NCBI RefSeq assembly: GCF_900638305.1
Contig: NZ_LR134506.1
Coordinates: 1,674,001-1,738,000, forward strand
DNA from: Porphyromonas cangingivalis
GTDB lineage: Bacteria; Bacteroidota; Bacteroidia; Bacteroidales; Porphyromonadaceae
DNA length: 64,000 bases
Direction: 5' to 3'
Shown here: positions 36,901-44,496 of the stretch, piece by piece
Layout of the letters: every line of letters begins with the position of its first letter
How positions within the stretch are numbered: position 1 is the stretch's first letter
The notes under the pieces: generated by a model
What the model was told of the DNA's origin: nothing
The model's input: the letters and a program-made list of their open reading frames with translations, nothing else
The model's database searches: none
Program-made: the position numbers and the translations under genes

Positions 36901-37572
36901 GAGCTCTTTCCCCGACTGAAAAAACTCTTCCCCAAGCTCGAACTACAACACCGCTACCGCGGACGAATGGAGGTCAACAGCTATCGACTCCGTGACCATT
37001 GGCAAGGGTTCTCTTCGGACGAACGGATAGGTTTTGTCGAAGAAGCCGGTGGTAACCTCCGCCCAGGTGCTCTTTACGAACCATTGACGATGACCCAACG
37101 TGACGAACTCTCCCCCTTCATCGGCATCGAAGTCGGCATCAAGCACGGCCCTTCGTTCGATGTACGTTACAACAAAGTGCGCGAACTCACCCTCCTCCTT
37201 CAGTCCGCACGCCTCCTCGAACAGTACCGTGACGAAGTCCTCGCCGGCCTCCGTTACCGCACCAAGGTGCCGTCCGTCCTTCGCCTCTTCACGAAGAAGA
37301 AAGTCGAAGACTCCGCCCTCACCGCCCAATGCTCCATGACCCTCGGGCAGAACTACATCGTCTCCCGTGACCTCGGCCGATACACCGCCCAAGCCACCCA
37401 AGGCGTCCGATCCCTCACCACCCGCCTCGCCCTCGACTACACCATCACCACAGGTCTCTCCCTGAGGGGCTTCTACGATATCGACCGCCGTACCCCTCTC
37501 GTCTCCCTCCACACCTACCCTTTCATCTCCAAGTCCTACGGCCTCATGCTCCGCCTCAGCCTCCGCCCATAA
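30925..37572 (+). CDS. sprA: SprA/Sov, T9SS outer-membrane translocon
   Basis: The giant pore of the type IX secretion system, through which folded cargo crosses the outer membrane. The 2215-residue protein has a signal peptide (RWLFILSCLCPLMMWGQ) and family-typical openings such as RQAFTPKEYVEWRQAELRRRY. Most of the length is amphipathic strands of the 36-strand barrel and its plug (repeated YxxxL-type strands), with large soluble inserts. It is somewhat shorter than the 2400-2500 residues common in the family. It follows ruvA by 39 bases, as in related genomes. The subtilase with a sorting domain and the PorV/Q-like barrel elsewhere in this window are likely client and partner. Confidence 0.93.
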   Translation: MRRWLFILSCLCPLMMWGQVRYPQDSIAYDPRGGLYLRYVRAEEGAPMRLRQAFTPKEYVEWRQAELRRRYALGHKGDSIPLPSFLAKDTIPRLKPKLKFDLIGDIVLSVGNKVISDDNPAVPESLRKRSYVDFKQSVNVRATATYGDHLKMDVGYNTESSLWGESRRLNLSYKGERHDAIKGLEVGDISFVSANPLIQGLSPLFGIKGEMDLGALNIKTFVSKREGASRRMTVRGGRQVRPFEIRGSEYDRARHFFLSEFFARRYDEALSLLPLVSSDLYIERIQVWVTARANERSAQVIEQVGALASLSTAPRPSDNQDDKHYTTLSSQPLSAWKAAASGTSDIEVMEGARRLPEGAYKVNRQLGYLSLNTPLSDNEALAVSYEYTYQGRRYRVGDFAGDDTPSDLIPAALIATRAKEPTSPVWDLMMKNAYALPGGGRGLTREDLKVDVLYKDFSANTERRNITQGSFAGRSWSELFGWDKSDGQGSGTADGRFDFVPDVTVDTAFGVLFLPSRRPLETVIRRANGGASYYPTYEQLYDTTQIVARRLTDIDLFSFKGEYSSDARTTIFLGGSDIVPGSVTLTTRGRQLQEGADFSINYASGELTLLPSAAISESEEIEVVIEERDRSSRRDKTLMGIEATYALSPYLSVGATALDYRERGIRRRIRWGEEPIHNRMWGLHLDYGMTSARWTEWLNTLPMLELDEPSSLNIRTAFAKLDMANKEDQDIVVEDFEQSTTTYDLLDPWAWRLSSPPSGTDTPLDGDHRALLAWYSIDPRLVREDLGNIMPDHLRRNKAQRQGLFVREVPYIELFPSSDHTRLSSSFLNTVNLSFYPKERGPYNLSTTSIDTEAYFSDPMRMWGGVMRSLPVRDFEAARVEYIEGWFMDPFAEATTPPKGGELIIDLGRLSEDILADDAHAYENGLPSTLHPERKTYDIPLGQAPAEQVQVYAFDRMGDEDNPQDIGYNGLSSSMEKTHGAYTDFLDKMAGYRDAKRWKIDGTEAPFHPLNDPAGDDYQFYLGDFWDRVEADILTRYKFVNGVEGNSSTRTIHGQQSARSWMPDTEDLDGDMQMDKTEAFFRYRMKIDKGSFEVGRNHIVSQQKTEVDTPDGTKEVTWYKVRIPLSQYSERIGSQPSLRDVRGIRLFVKGFEETVHLRWAALRLVRSDWSLFDAPLTTDDRRTGDVALGVLSLEEDSGRTPVPYVLPPGLDRERAQEVFDSALQDERSLSLRLDRLEGRQPVGIYKSFRHDLRHYDKLKMYVHAESPVDDPKLLTDGALEVFVRLGRDYTENYYEYRLPLKVTAFAPDGTLPLNEYDIWPVDNNVEIPLQELARLKNKRDAALGHDPSRPFEEVLSSPSRTTISVKGHPSLGDVTAVMIGVRSTVDHTLRGEVWFDELRVSGTGHGGGHALTAQADLRLSDLARIEVSGTTRSAGFGLIDNNIRHLRMDDSRHFDLRGELRLGKFFPPSWKADIPIKYQRSFRRSSPKFDPIADDILYSERLTALSDDERQAYDLKVSHIEQTGLLSIEDVHFDIKDSIPKFWHPANLRLAYRQEESRLSSPELAGHYRRHATSHLIYAFTAQPKGIEIDKDLTLYPYPQEWQVVSRWRRTYDHRKQWDKTIFDNDDKVSHHLYHRFDWERSLRIGWQVADILRLSWDSMTNALIDEPFERELSRHGDVAFRALSDTIAHSLLHLGRTASYDSRGHLSLRLPKFEHRLLEGLSGSLTLTGNYRWDREALSHRQLSTGHNVRRTTMRDILLSYRLERWLRHLSLRQRDSWGSHIPGFLPEAGAFFGLSKGGDLTAPGLGYMLGLGDEEKHLRRTIDKAWVITDRSRQRPLSWYHNADFEAELSFAPLKGLRLDLYLSHIHHSRAELLPAEAHTRPRRMGSLSFSTIGLGHFFDRPLREEGYRSALFEDYRHSILARRSALKSDYIGMDNPHASSLAEKITPTHPDVLGQAFMMTYAKRMNQGDKLLPGLTAILPNWGIHLDLTELFPRLKKLFPKLELQHRYRGRMEVNSYRLRDHWQGFSSDERIGFVEEAGGNLRPGALYEPLTMTQRDELSPFIGIEVGIKHGPSFDVRYNKVRELTLLLQSARLLEQYRDEVLAGLRYRTKVPSVLRLFTKKKVEDSALTAQCSMTLGQNYIVSRDLGRYTAQATQGVRSLTTRLALDYTITTGLSLRGFYDIDRRTPLVSLHTYPFISKSYGLMLRLSLRP

Positions 37573-37675
37573 GAAGAATAAAAATCTCCTACAGAGATAG
37601 AAACACAAAGGAGAGGGAGAGGAGTTCGGGATGTGTTTATAAGGGTGCTTCGATCGGTGTAGAAGGTGACAAAAC

Positions 37676-37737
37676 GAATCGTTAGACTCGATGACGAAAG
37701 TCTAACGACCTTTGAAATCGAGTCTAACGACTTTTTT
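37676..37737. repeat. AGTCTAACGACTT-family repeat downstream of sprA
   Basis: TCGTTAGACTCGAT (37679-37692) pairs with ATCGAGTCTAACGA (37717-37730), with another direct unit AAGTCTAACGACCTTTGA between them, ending in a T-run. Same family as the arrays at 25.3 and 52.8 kb. Confidence 0.8.
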
Positions 37738-37810
37738 GGGGGCGGATATTGGGTAGAGAATGGGGGGCTCCCGATAGGCAGGGAGTTGGAGAAGTTCAAA
37801 ACACAGAAAC

Positions 37811-37849
37811 AGGGGCTGTGCCGTGGTGTTTACCTTTGGCACAGCCCCT
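37811..37849. terminator. Bidirectional terminator between sprA and the DUF4954 gene
   Basis: AGGGGCTGTGCC pairs with GGCACAGCCCCT around a 15-base loop, followed by a short T-rich run. It separates convergent genes. Confidence 0.8.
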
Positions 37850-37879
37850 ATTTGTGAGGTAGAGACGAGGACTCGGGCG

Positions 37880-39850
37880 TCAGTGCGTGATCTTCACGAG
37901 ACGTTCGAGGGTCTGTTCGCCGAGGGTTCGCTTCTTCTCTATGTGTTCGGTGACTTCGAGCACGATGGGGTTGTTTTCGATCGCTGCCATCTTTTCGTCG
38001 ATGTCGGCGTAGCGTTGGTTAGCAAAGCTGATACGCCCGACGATCTCATGCTCCTTGTAGGCATCGCTGTGGAGGTACTTGTCGATGGTGATGACGGCGT
38101 CCATCCACTCCTTGACGATGCGTGTGATGAGGGCGGAGTCGATGTCTTCGTGACGACGGATGCCGTACCAACGGCACATGAGGTGGTACGACCATTCCCA
38201 CTCCAAGTCGTAGTACGAGCCATGGAGAGATTGGAAGGCGGCATTGATCCCCGAGAGGTCGGAGAGTGTGCCGTCCTTGATACCTTCGACGATCTTGTCT
38301 ATCGCAGTCTTGGGAGCGATGAGCCCCGAGATGTCGAGCCATTCGCCGGCACTCCGGGTGTGCTTGGGCAGAAGGCAGGCACGAAGGCTCTCTTCGGAAG
38401 TGAGGTCCCAGTCCTTCATCTGCTGAATGACGGAATTGCCGATGAACTTCTTGATCCCGAGGTCGTAGGTCTTGAGGCCGTGCTCCAAGGAGGACGAACG
38501 TATGTTTATGTTGTTGTAAATGTACGTCTTGCCGTGGTGACCGATGAAGGCGCGGAGCTCCTTGAGGCGGTTGTAGCCTCGCTCCATCTTGCCGATGGTA
38601 AAGGGGCTGAGGAGGTTGAAGTTGATGCAGTCCGTGCGGTCCTCGGGATGACGGCGGTCACGCTGTGGCCACTTCTTCGCATCACGTATGGTACCGATGG
38701 AGCGCAGGTTGGCACCGGGGACGAGGTAGGATTCGTCGTCGTTCTCGATGACATACGAGAAGGGAAAGTCGGAGGTATCGATGTGGTGAACGTGTCGACC
38801 CATGATGAGGCTGAAGGGGGCGATACGTGAGGGCCAGAGGACGTAGGAGTCGCTGGTGGTCTTGCTCCCTCGCTCGACGACACCGAAGTGCATGGGGCCG
38901 AGCTTGTAGAGGTGATTGGACTGGTTCGAACCACTGCCTGCGTTGAGGAAGGAGTAGTGTCCTGCGATGAGGAGACTGCTCTTGTGCATGGTGACGGTGT
39001 AGGGACCGGCAAAGACTGCGCAGGACTCACCGTTTTCGCACTGACAGTTGGCAAAGAACAAGGAGTGTTCGGCAGAGAAGAGGCGGTCGATCTTGGTGGA
39101 CTGCCCCACGAAACAGTAGTGCACGACCGAGCCTCCGGAGATCTTCGCCCCCGAGGCTGCGATGAAGTGCTCCGCCATCACATTAGGTCCGATATAGACG
39201 GGACGAGAGGGCGTACTGTTGAGGCTGCAGTCTTCGAGGAGCGTGGCACCGTCGATGACGGTGTGTGCTCCGATGCGGGCGTTGATGATCGAGCCGGCGT
39301 TCTTGATCGTCACGTGCTGGCCGATATGTCCTCGGTCACTGCGGAGACTTTCGGTATAAGTGTCAAAGAGTCGTCCGAGACTCTGCTTGAGAGCCTTGTC
39401 GTGCCCCATGAATGCCATGAGATAGGCGGTATGGGCGGTGAGGAGGTCACATATCTTGATCTCTATGCCCCCCATCTCATCGAGGACGGAGACGGCAGTA
39501 CCGTTGCCAAAGGTCGAATCCCCCTTCATCGCCAAGGTGCAGATGTTGCTGATCGTGGTGTGATCACCGATGTCGTAACGTGAGATACAGTCGTTGACAT
39601 GGTCGATGCGGACGTGGTTGCCGATGTGACACTCGTGGATGAGGGCATGACGGATGCCGTTGGGGAGGGGTATGCCGAGCTCGTTGTCACGATAGCCCGA
39701 CAAGTCGCCGATGTAACACTTGCCGATGAAAGTGGAATAGAAGCAAGTGTCGGGATCGAACGCATCATGCACCTCGACGAGCGACCAGTCCTTGGAGTAA
39801 CAGCCGTTCTTCTTGAGAGCGGTTATCTCGATGTCTGTAAGATGTCTCAT
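37880..39850 (-). CDS. DUF4954 protein with left-handed beta-helix
   Basis: A 656-residue cytoplasmic protein. The first 350 residues show imperfect hexapeptide repeats of the left-handed beta-helix type (HECHIGNHVRIDHVNDCISR, IGQHVTIKNAGSIINARIGAHTVIDGATLLEDC, HYCFVGQSTKIDR). The C-terminal 280 residues are helical, matching the C-terminal part of DUF4954/DUF6819 proteins. Beta-helix enzymes often transfer acyl groups or bind sugar nucleotides, but the residues here do not reveal a substrate. It is the last gene of a probable unit dapA-permease-DUF4954, 21 bases after the permease. Confidence 0.85.
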   Translation of the reverse strand: MRHLTDIEITALKKNGCYSKDWSLVEVHDAFDPDTCFYSTFIGKCYIGDLSGYRDNELGIPLPNGIRHALIHECHIGNHVRIDHVNDCISRYDIGDHTTISNICTLAMKGDSTFGNGTAVSVLDEMGGIEIKICDLLTAHTAYLMAFMGHDKALKQSLGRLFDTYTESLRSDRGHIGQHVTIKNAGSIINARIGAHTVIDGATLLEDCSLNSTPSRPVYIGPNVMAEHFIAASGAKISGGSVVHYCFVGQSTKIDRLFSAEHSLFFANCQCENGESCAVFAGPYTVTMHKSSLLIAGHYSFLNAGSGSNQSNHLYKLGPMHFGVVERGSKTTSDSYVLWPSRIAPFSLIMGRHVHHIDTSDFPFSYVIENDDESYLVPGANLRSIGTIRDAKKWPQRDRRHPEDRTDCINFNLLSPFTIGKMERGYNRLKELRAFIGHHGKTYIYNNINIRSSSLEHGLKTYDLGIKKFIGNSVIQQMKDWDLTSEESLRACLLPKHTRSAGEWLDISGLIAPKTAIDKIVEGIKDGTLSDLSGINAAFQSLHGSYYDLEWEWSYHLMCRWYGIRRHEDIDSALITRIVKEWMDAVITIDKYLHSDAYKEHEIVGRISFANQRYADIDEKMAAIENNPIVLEVTEHIEKKRTLGEQTLERLVKITH

Positions 39851-39871
39851 AAGCTTGTCTTGGGATGAAGA

Positions 39872-41134
39872 TCAGTGCTTGACATCCTGCGCAGAGATAG
39901 CTCCGGGCTGTTCCTTGTAACGGAAGAGGATGGCAAAGAGGACCATGATCACAAAGGCATAACCTGCCAAGATGAACCACACGGTCTGCCATGCAGTGAC
40001 TCCGTCGTGGGTGAAGTGCTTGACGATCCATCCGCTGGCGAGACTGCCGATGATGGCACCGATACCATTGGTCATGATGATGAAGAGTCCTTGTGCCGAA
40101 GCGCGTATCTTGGTGTCTACTTCACGGTCCACGAAGATCGATCCCGAGATATTGAAGAAATCGAATGCCATGCCGTACACGATCATCGAGAGGACGAGGA
40201 AAACAAATCCGTCACCGGGATTGCCGATACCGAAGAACCCGAAACGAAGTACCCATGCCAACATACTGATGAGCATCACCCTCTTGATGCCGAATCGGCT
40301 CAAGAAGAATGGGATGGCGAGGATGAAGAGGGTCTCGGAGATCTGAGAGAGGGAGAGAAGGACGTTGGGGTACCTTACGGCAAGACTATCGGCATAATCG
40401 GCCTTGAAGCTGTCAAGGAAAGGATTGCCGAAGGCATTGGTGATCTGAAGACACGCTCGCAAGAGGACGGAGAAGATGAAGAATACCGCCATCTTTTGGC
40501 TCTTGAAGAGGACAAAAGCATCGAGCCCGAGTGTAGAGAGGAGGCTCTTCTTCTCCGCACCTGCGTCCCTATTGGGCGGACAAGCAGGGAGTGTAAAGCT
40601 ATAAATACCCAAGAGGATAGCGAAGCCGGCAGAGATGTAGAACTGCATCTCGCTACGTCCCGATCCCGAGAGGTCGACGATCCACATGGCGAGGATGAAA
40701 CCTACTGTCCCCCATACACGGATGGGAGGGAAAGTCTTGACGATGTCGAGTCTTGCCTTGTTGAGAGCCGAGTATGCTATCGTGTAGGTCAGTGCCAAGG
40801 TCGGCATATAACACATACACAAGAAGAGCATGAGGGCATAGAATGATCCGTAGTCCGTGGTGTTTGCCACAGCGATAAGGATACCGCCGGCGATGAGGTG
40901 AAGGATACCGAGGAGGCGTTCGGCGTTGACCCAACGGTCAGCGATGATACCGATGATACCGGGCATGAAGAGCGAAGCGATACCCATGAGGGCATAGACC
41001 GCACCGATCTGTTCGCCATCGGCACCAAGCTTTACAGCCATGTATCCTCCGAGAGAGATGAGCCAGGCTCCCCAGGTGGCGAACTGGAGGAAGTTCATTA
41101 CAGTCAGCCTGAGTTTGATGTTGTTGTTTTGCAT
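39872..41134 (-). CDS. MFS permease, nucleoside:H+ symporter type
   Basis: A 420-residue inner-membrane protein with about 12 helices. The opening LRLTVMNFLQFATWGAWLISLGGYM and the block GIIADRWVNAERLLGILHLIAGG match the NupG/XapB-like nucleoside permeases. A conserved signature PPIRVWGTVGFILAMWI starts helix five. Substrate is probably a nucleoside, coupled to protons, but this branch in Bacteroidota also includes poorly known members. The gene lies 35 bases after dapA and 21 bases before the DUF4954 gene. Confidence 0.85.
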   Translation of the reverse strand: MQNNNIKLRLTVMNFLQFATWGAWLISLGGYMAVKLGADGEQIGAVYALMGIASLFMPGIIGIIADRWVNAERLLGILHLIAGGILIAVANTTDYGSFYALMLFLCMCYMPTLALTYTIAYSALNKARLDIVKTFPPIRVWGTVGFILAMWIVDLSGSGRSEMQFYISAGFAILLGIYSFTLPACPPNRDAGAEKKSLLSTLGLDAFVLFKSQKMAVFFIFSVLLRACLQITNAFGNPFLDSFKADYADSLAVRYPNVLLSLSQISETLFILAIPFFLSRFGIKRVMLISMLAWVLRFGFFGIGNPGDGFVFLVLSMIVYGMAFDFFNISGSIFVDREVDTKIRASAQGLFIIMTNGIGAIIGSLASGWIVKHFTHDGVTAWQTVWFILAGYAFVIMVLFAILFRYKEQPGAISAQDVKH

Positions 41135-41169
41135 TGTTTTGAGGTATAACTTGATAATGATTGATTTGA

Positions 41170-42060
41170 TTATTTGCCGGTGATGTCACTCAGGACGGCA
41201 GCCATCTTTGCGCTGTTCTCATCCGTCATGGGGACGAGGGGCAGACGGAGATGACCGTTGAGCATACCCAAGTGCTTCATGGCCATCTTGATGCCCGAAG
41301 GATTGCCATCCACGAAGAGAAGGGGGTAAAGCTCCTTGAACGAGTGGTGTATCGGCAAAGCCGAAGTGATATCGCCCCGACGAGCCAAGCGCACCATCGT
41401 GCTGAACGCCTGCGGGAAGGCATTCCCGATGACCGAGATCACCCCATCGGCACCCATGGCGATGAGTGGATAGGTGATCGTGTCGTCACCGCTGAGTACG
41501 ATGAAGTCCGGCTCTCTCTGCTTGATGATCATGTCGATCTGACCGACGATGCCCGAAGCCTCCTTGATCCCGATGATGTTGGGGCACTCACGAGCGATGC
41601 GGAGTGTCGTCTCGGGCAACATATTGACCCCTGCACGAGCAGGGATGTTGTAGAGGATGATAGGTAGAGGGCTTGCCTCCGAAAGGGCTTTGAAGTGTCG
41701 ATAGAGTCCCTCTTGAGTAGGTTTGTTGTAGTACGGACACACGCACAAGAGGGCATCCACGCCCTCCTTGTCCATGGTGAGGATACGGTGGATGACCTTG
41801 TTTGTACCGTTGCCACAGACACCTACGACGAGAGGGATACGCCCTTTGTTGATCTCCTTGATGGTGCGGATGATCTCATCCTGCTCCTCGGTGGTGAGTG
41901 CAGGCGACTCCGCCGTCGTCCCTATGGCGACGATGAAGTCAGCACCGGCAGTTATCTGTAGTTCGACAAGTTCTCTGAGCTTTGCGTAGTCGACACTGTC
42001 GTCCTCCTTGAAGGGGGTGATGAGTGCCGTTCCCATCCCTTTTATTGACTTTGCATCCAT
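41170..42060 (-). CDS. dapA: 4-hydroxy-tetrahydrodipicolinate synthase
   Basis: Condenses pyruvate with aspartate semialdehyde in the lysine/diaminopimelate pathway. The 296-residue TIM barrel has GTALITPFKEDDSVD at the start, GTTAESPALTTEEQ, CPYYNKPTQEGLYRHF, the catalytic Tyr in ILYNIPARAGV and Schiff-base Lys in IIGIKEASG (about residue 165). The ATG at 42060 gives the usual N-terminus; the longer frame runs through the divergent promoter region and is rejected. It leads a three-gene unit on the minus strand with a -7 box TATCTTTG 26-33 bases upstream. Confidence 0.93.
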   Translation of the reverse strand: MDAKSIKGMGTALITPFKEDDSVDYAKLRELVELQITAGADFIVAIGTTAESPALTTEEQDEIIRTIKEINKGRIPLVVGVCGNGTNKVIHRILTMDKEGVDALLCVCPYYNKPTQEGLYRHFKALSEASPLPIILYNIPARAGVNMLPETTLRIARECPNIIGIKEASGIVGQIDMIIKQREPDFIVLSGDDTITYPLIAMGADGVISVIGNAFPQAFSTMVRLARRGDITSALPIHHSFKELYPLLFVDGNPSGIKMAMKHLGMLNGHLRLPLVPMTDENSAKMAAVLSDITGK

Positions 42061-42085
42061 TGTGATCCTTATGTTTGTATAGGCA

Positions 42086-42120
42086 CAAAGATAATTTTTT
42101 TGCCCTATATTTGTATCAAA
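42086..42120. promoter_or_regulatory. Overlapping divergent promoters for dapA and DUF5715 gene
   Basis: For dapA (minus): -7 box TATCTTTG at 42093-42086, possible -33 TTTG at 42120-42117. For the DUF5715 gene (plus): -7 box TATATTTG at 42106-42113. Only 12 bases separate the two -7 boxes, so polymerases on the two promoters should exclude each other. Confidence 0.55.
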
Positions 42121-42131
42121 AGTTGGCACAA

Positions 42132-42890
42132 ATGGAGATAGGACACAACACCGAAACAAGCGACATCGAATACCTGCACGACGAAGAGCGGATCAATTAC
42201 CTACCCCTCCTCGTCAGATATATTATCCCACTGATAATCATCACCCTTATCGGAGTGCTCTGGCTCGAGGACTTCATCACCCTTCCCTCTCGGGGGGAGC
42301 GCGAAGACATGGAGCATACGATGGTCACGAGCGGTATCAGATACAAGGGTAGCTTCCGCAGGGACTTCAACGACCTCAACGATCTCCAGCTCCAAGCCGC
42401 CGAACGCATCGGCATCCGCCCTCTCGAATCACGAGAAGCCCTCGACCCGGTCCTCGGTAAGCTCCGCGAAGTCACCAGCAACGACAGGATACAGATCGAC
42501 CCCCTCACCCACTCCGTACCCTACCTCGTCCCCAAGGCACACGACCTCCTCAACGAGATAGGTCGTCGATTCGTCGCCCGGCTCAAAGACAAAGGTCTGC
42601 CCCTCTATCGTCCGATCGTCACCAGCATCACCCGCACACGGCAAGATGTCAAGCGGCTCCAACGCGGCAATGTCAACGCCACCGACCACAGCACACATCT
42701 CTATGCCACCACCTTCGACATCAGCTGGCGCAGATACAAGAAGGTCGACCCCGACGAACCACGTGTGCTCTCGCCCGACGAACTCAAACACGTCCTCGCC
42801 ATCGTCCTATCCGATCTCAGAGCCGACGGACGTTGTTACATCAAGCACGAGATCAAACAAGCCTGCTTCCACATCACCACACGACCATGA
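42132..42890 (+). CDS. DUF5715 family single-pass membrane protein
   Basis: A 252-residue protein with one membrane helix near residues 30-48 (VRYIIPLIIITLIGVLWL), the rest probably periplasmic. The C-terminal half has the DUF5715 blocks: PIVTSITRTRQDVKRLQRGN, NATDHSTHLYATTFDISWRRY and KHVLAIVLSDLRADGRCYI. The HSTHLYATTFDISW stretch resembles the metal site of M15-type D,D-peptidases, so a peptidoglycan role is possible but not shown. The start at 42132 fits a TATATTTG -7 box about 20 bases upstream. It converges with the next gene across a strong terminator. Confidence 0.75.
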   Translation: MEIGHNTETSDIEYLHDEERINYLPLLVRYIIPLIIITLIGVLWLEDFITLPSRGEREDMEHTMVTSGIRYKGSFRRDFNDLNDLQLQAAERIGIRPLESREALDPVLGKLREVTSNDRIQIDPLTHSVPYLVPKAHDLLNEIGRRFVARLKDKGLPLYRPIVTSITRTRQDVKRLQRGNVNATDHSTHLYATTFDISWRRYKKVDPDEPRVLSPDELKHVLAIVLSDLRADGRCYIKHEIKQACFHITTRP

Positions 42891-42915
42891 AGAAATAGAC
42901 TGAAACGAGATAACG

Positions 42916-42953
42916 AAAGGGACACCCGACATCATCACATCGGGTGTCCCTTT
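42916..42953. terminator. Bidirectional terminator, 14-bp perfect stem
   Basis: AAAGGGACACCCGA pairs with TCGGGTGTCCCTTT around a 10-base loop, with a T-run to the right. It lies 25 bases after the DUF5715 stop. Confidence 0.85.
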
Positions 42954-42972
42954 TGTTTTGCCCATGAGACAC

Positions 42973-43009
42973 AAAAAAGTCGTCTGAGGCAATGATCACC
43001 TCAGACGAC
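42973..43009. repeat. Hairpin related to the AGTCGTxxGA repeat family
   Basis: An A-run followed by GTCGTCTGAGG (42979-42989) pairs with CCTCAGACGAC (42999-43009). The AAAAAAGTCGT opening matches the inverted unit at 25295, but the rest of the stem differs; it looks like a diverged single member. Confidence 0.6.
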
Positions 43010-43046
43010 CTGTTTCATCCGTCAGACCACCTTTTTCGGTACTCTC

Positions 43047-43601
43047 TTATGGCAGGATGATATAGTCCTGTGCCACGATGTGGTAGAAGGACAAGTAAGC
43101 CTTGCCACTCTCAGCCGTGCGTTGGGCGATCTTCTGTCGGAATGCCGCTATGCGATCCTCCACCGTGATTGCCGTCTCGCCACGAGACTGTCTGTCTGCA
43201 CTGCATCCGCCGAGGGGATCGTTGTGCCCTTGTCCCCGGCGTTCTCTGAGACGCTCCTCCCACTTCTGCAAGAAGGTCTCGTCGATGCGTTGTTCCTTGA
43301 GCATCCCACGCACGCAGAGCTTCTTTCCCGTACACTTTTCGTGGTCGAAGCCTCCCACCTCACTTCCGTCTATACGTATGACCTGACGACGCTCCGAACC
43401 TTTGAGAAACACCTTGCGCCCTGCATGACGACACGCATGGGTACAGAGTCCGTGGACGGAAATCTCCGTACCTGTGGAGGCTTCAGCGTTGCGGAGGACG
43501 GTATCCACATCGAGGGTATGACCGTCGGTGTAAGCCGATATGAGGAGTTCGGAAGCATCGGTGGCTGTGAGGGTGGCAGTTGCCGTAGAAGTAGTGTCCA
43601 T
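43047..43601 (-). CDS. Hypothetical Cys/His-containing protein, possible OB-like fold
   Basis: A 184-residue protein that I cannot assign. After a Thr-rich N-terminus (TTSTATATLTATDAS) comes a conserved-looking core: VHGLCTHACRHAGRKVFLKG, VIRIDGSEVGGFDHEKCTGK and KLCVRGMLKEQRIDETFLQKWE. The strand-turn pattern resembles a small OB-like nucleic-acid or ligand-binding fold, and CxHxC..H plus two further Cys could bind metal. Near the end a Cys/Gly stretch (DPLGGCSADRQS) and a helix follow. The ATG at 43601 is preferred to one at 43688, which would add a basic, unconserved-looking extension. No signal peptide is evident. Confidence 0.55.
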   Translation of the reverse strand: MDTTSTATATLTATDASELLISAYTDGHTLDVDTVLRNAEASTGTEISVHGLCTHACRHAGRKVFLKGSERRQVIRIDGSEVGGFDHEKCTGKKLCVRGMLKEQRIDETFLQKWEERLRERRGQGHNDPLGGCSADRQSRGETAITVEDRIAAFRQKIAQRTAESGKAYLSFYHIVAQDYIILP

Positions 43602-43927
43602 AGTCTTTGTTCTTGTCCTTAAAATAAGTCGTGAAGATTTCAAGCCGGAAAGGGGATGCGAGTCTTTGACACCCTTTTCCTCAGACAAAAATACGGAGGA
43701 TTATCCATGCACACAATGACAAAAATTAGGCATAATCCCTCCTCTTTCGTCCGTCATCATCACGATAATTGGGTACTGAGAGGATGGATAAAAAATGTGC
43801 GAAAAAAGTTTAAGTATTTATTTCCATAGAAATTTGTTTGTTCGGAAGAAAATAACTAAGTTAGGGTTGCAAATCAATAATTGTGAGTAATAAAATTTAG
43901 TAATCACCTTGATAAATACATCCAGCT
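43602..43927. other. AT-rich non-coding gap
   Basis: No gene is supported in this 326-base gap. The part from about 43790 to 43920 is AT-rich and probably holds the promoter of the small HTH gene, but no clean TAnnTTTG box is visible. Confidence 0.45.
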
Positions 43928-44197
43928 ATGACAAAAACATTGACATTCAACGAGCTAAGACGAATCAAAGACTCCCTTCCTGATGGGGCATCTCAGCGTA
44001 TTGCAGACGAACTCGGTATCAAAGTCGAAACGGTGCGCAACTACTTCGGTGGGCACAACTTCAAAGATGGACGTAGCGCAGGTATCAACATCCAACCCGG
44101 TCCCGACGGTGGTATCGTGGAGCTCAACGACTCCACAATCCTCGACAAAGCCAGAGAAATCCTCGCCGAGTACGAAGCGAGCAAGGGTGAAGCCTAA
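43928..44197 (+). CDS. Small helix-turn-helix DNA-binding protein
   Basis: An 89-residue cytoplasmic protein. Residues about 17-45 (LPDGASQRIADELGIKVETVRNYFGG) form a clear helix-turn-helix. The middle is a Gly-rich loop (INIQPGPDGGIVELND), and the end is a helix (ILDKAREILAEYEASKG). Similar small proteins are common in Bacteroidales, with no known function. It stands alone, with its own hairpin terminator, and is followed directly by the mobile island. Confidence 0.75.
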   Translation: MTKTLTFNELRRIKDSLPDGASQRIADELGIKVETVRNYFGGHNFKDGRSAGINIQPGPDGGIVELNDSTILDKAREILAEYEASKGEA

Positions 44198-44254
44198 GGC
44201 CGGAAGAGCACGGGCAGTGGGGCGATCTTCGGATCCCTTACATAGAATCATCTG

Positions 44255-44300
44255 AAAAGGTGTATCGCAGTCGAAAGACAGAGCGGTACACCTTTTCTTT
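44255..44300 (+). terminator. Terminator of the small HTH gene
   Basis: AAAAGGTGTATCGC pairs with GCGGTACACCTTTT (one G-T pair), followed by TCTTTTTAT. Confidence 0.8.
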
Positions 44301-44496
44301 TTATCCTCAAGGGGGAATCGATCCTCAAGAGGGGAGGCTCTTTCTCTTGAACTCTTATAAATAGTCACAGATATTCAATCTATTGCTTTTCAGCTATTTG
44401 TGTTCTGATTCAATAAAATGAGATTTCATAGAGAATCTTTGGTTATATCGATTTTTGGGTGTATTTTCGGGTGCAGAAACTACACACCCAGACAAT

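Noticed and set aside
37823-38830. 335-codon open frame on the plus strand
   Set aside because: It is antisense to the DUF4954 gene and begins inside the sprA terminator; composition is that of a shadow.
38920-38950. GGTTCGAACC-like sequence as a tRNA T-arm
   Set aside because: It lies inside the DUF4954 coding region, and no acceptor stem, D-arm or anticodon arm surrounds it.
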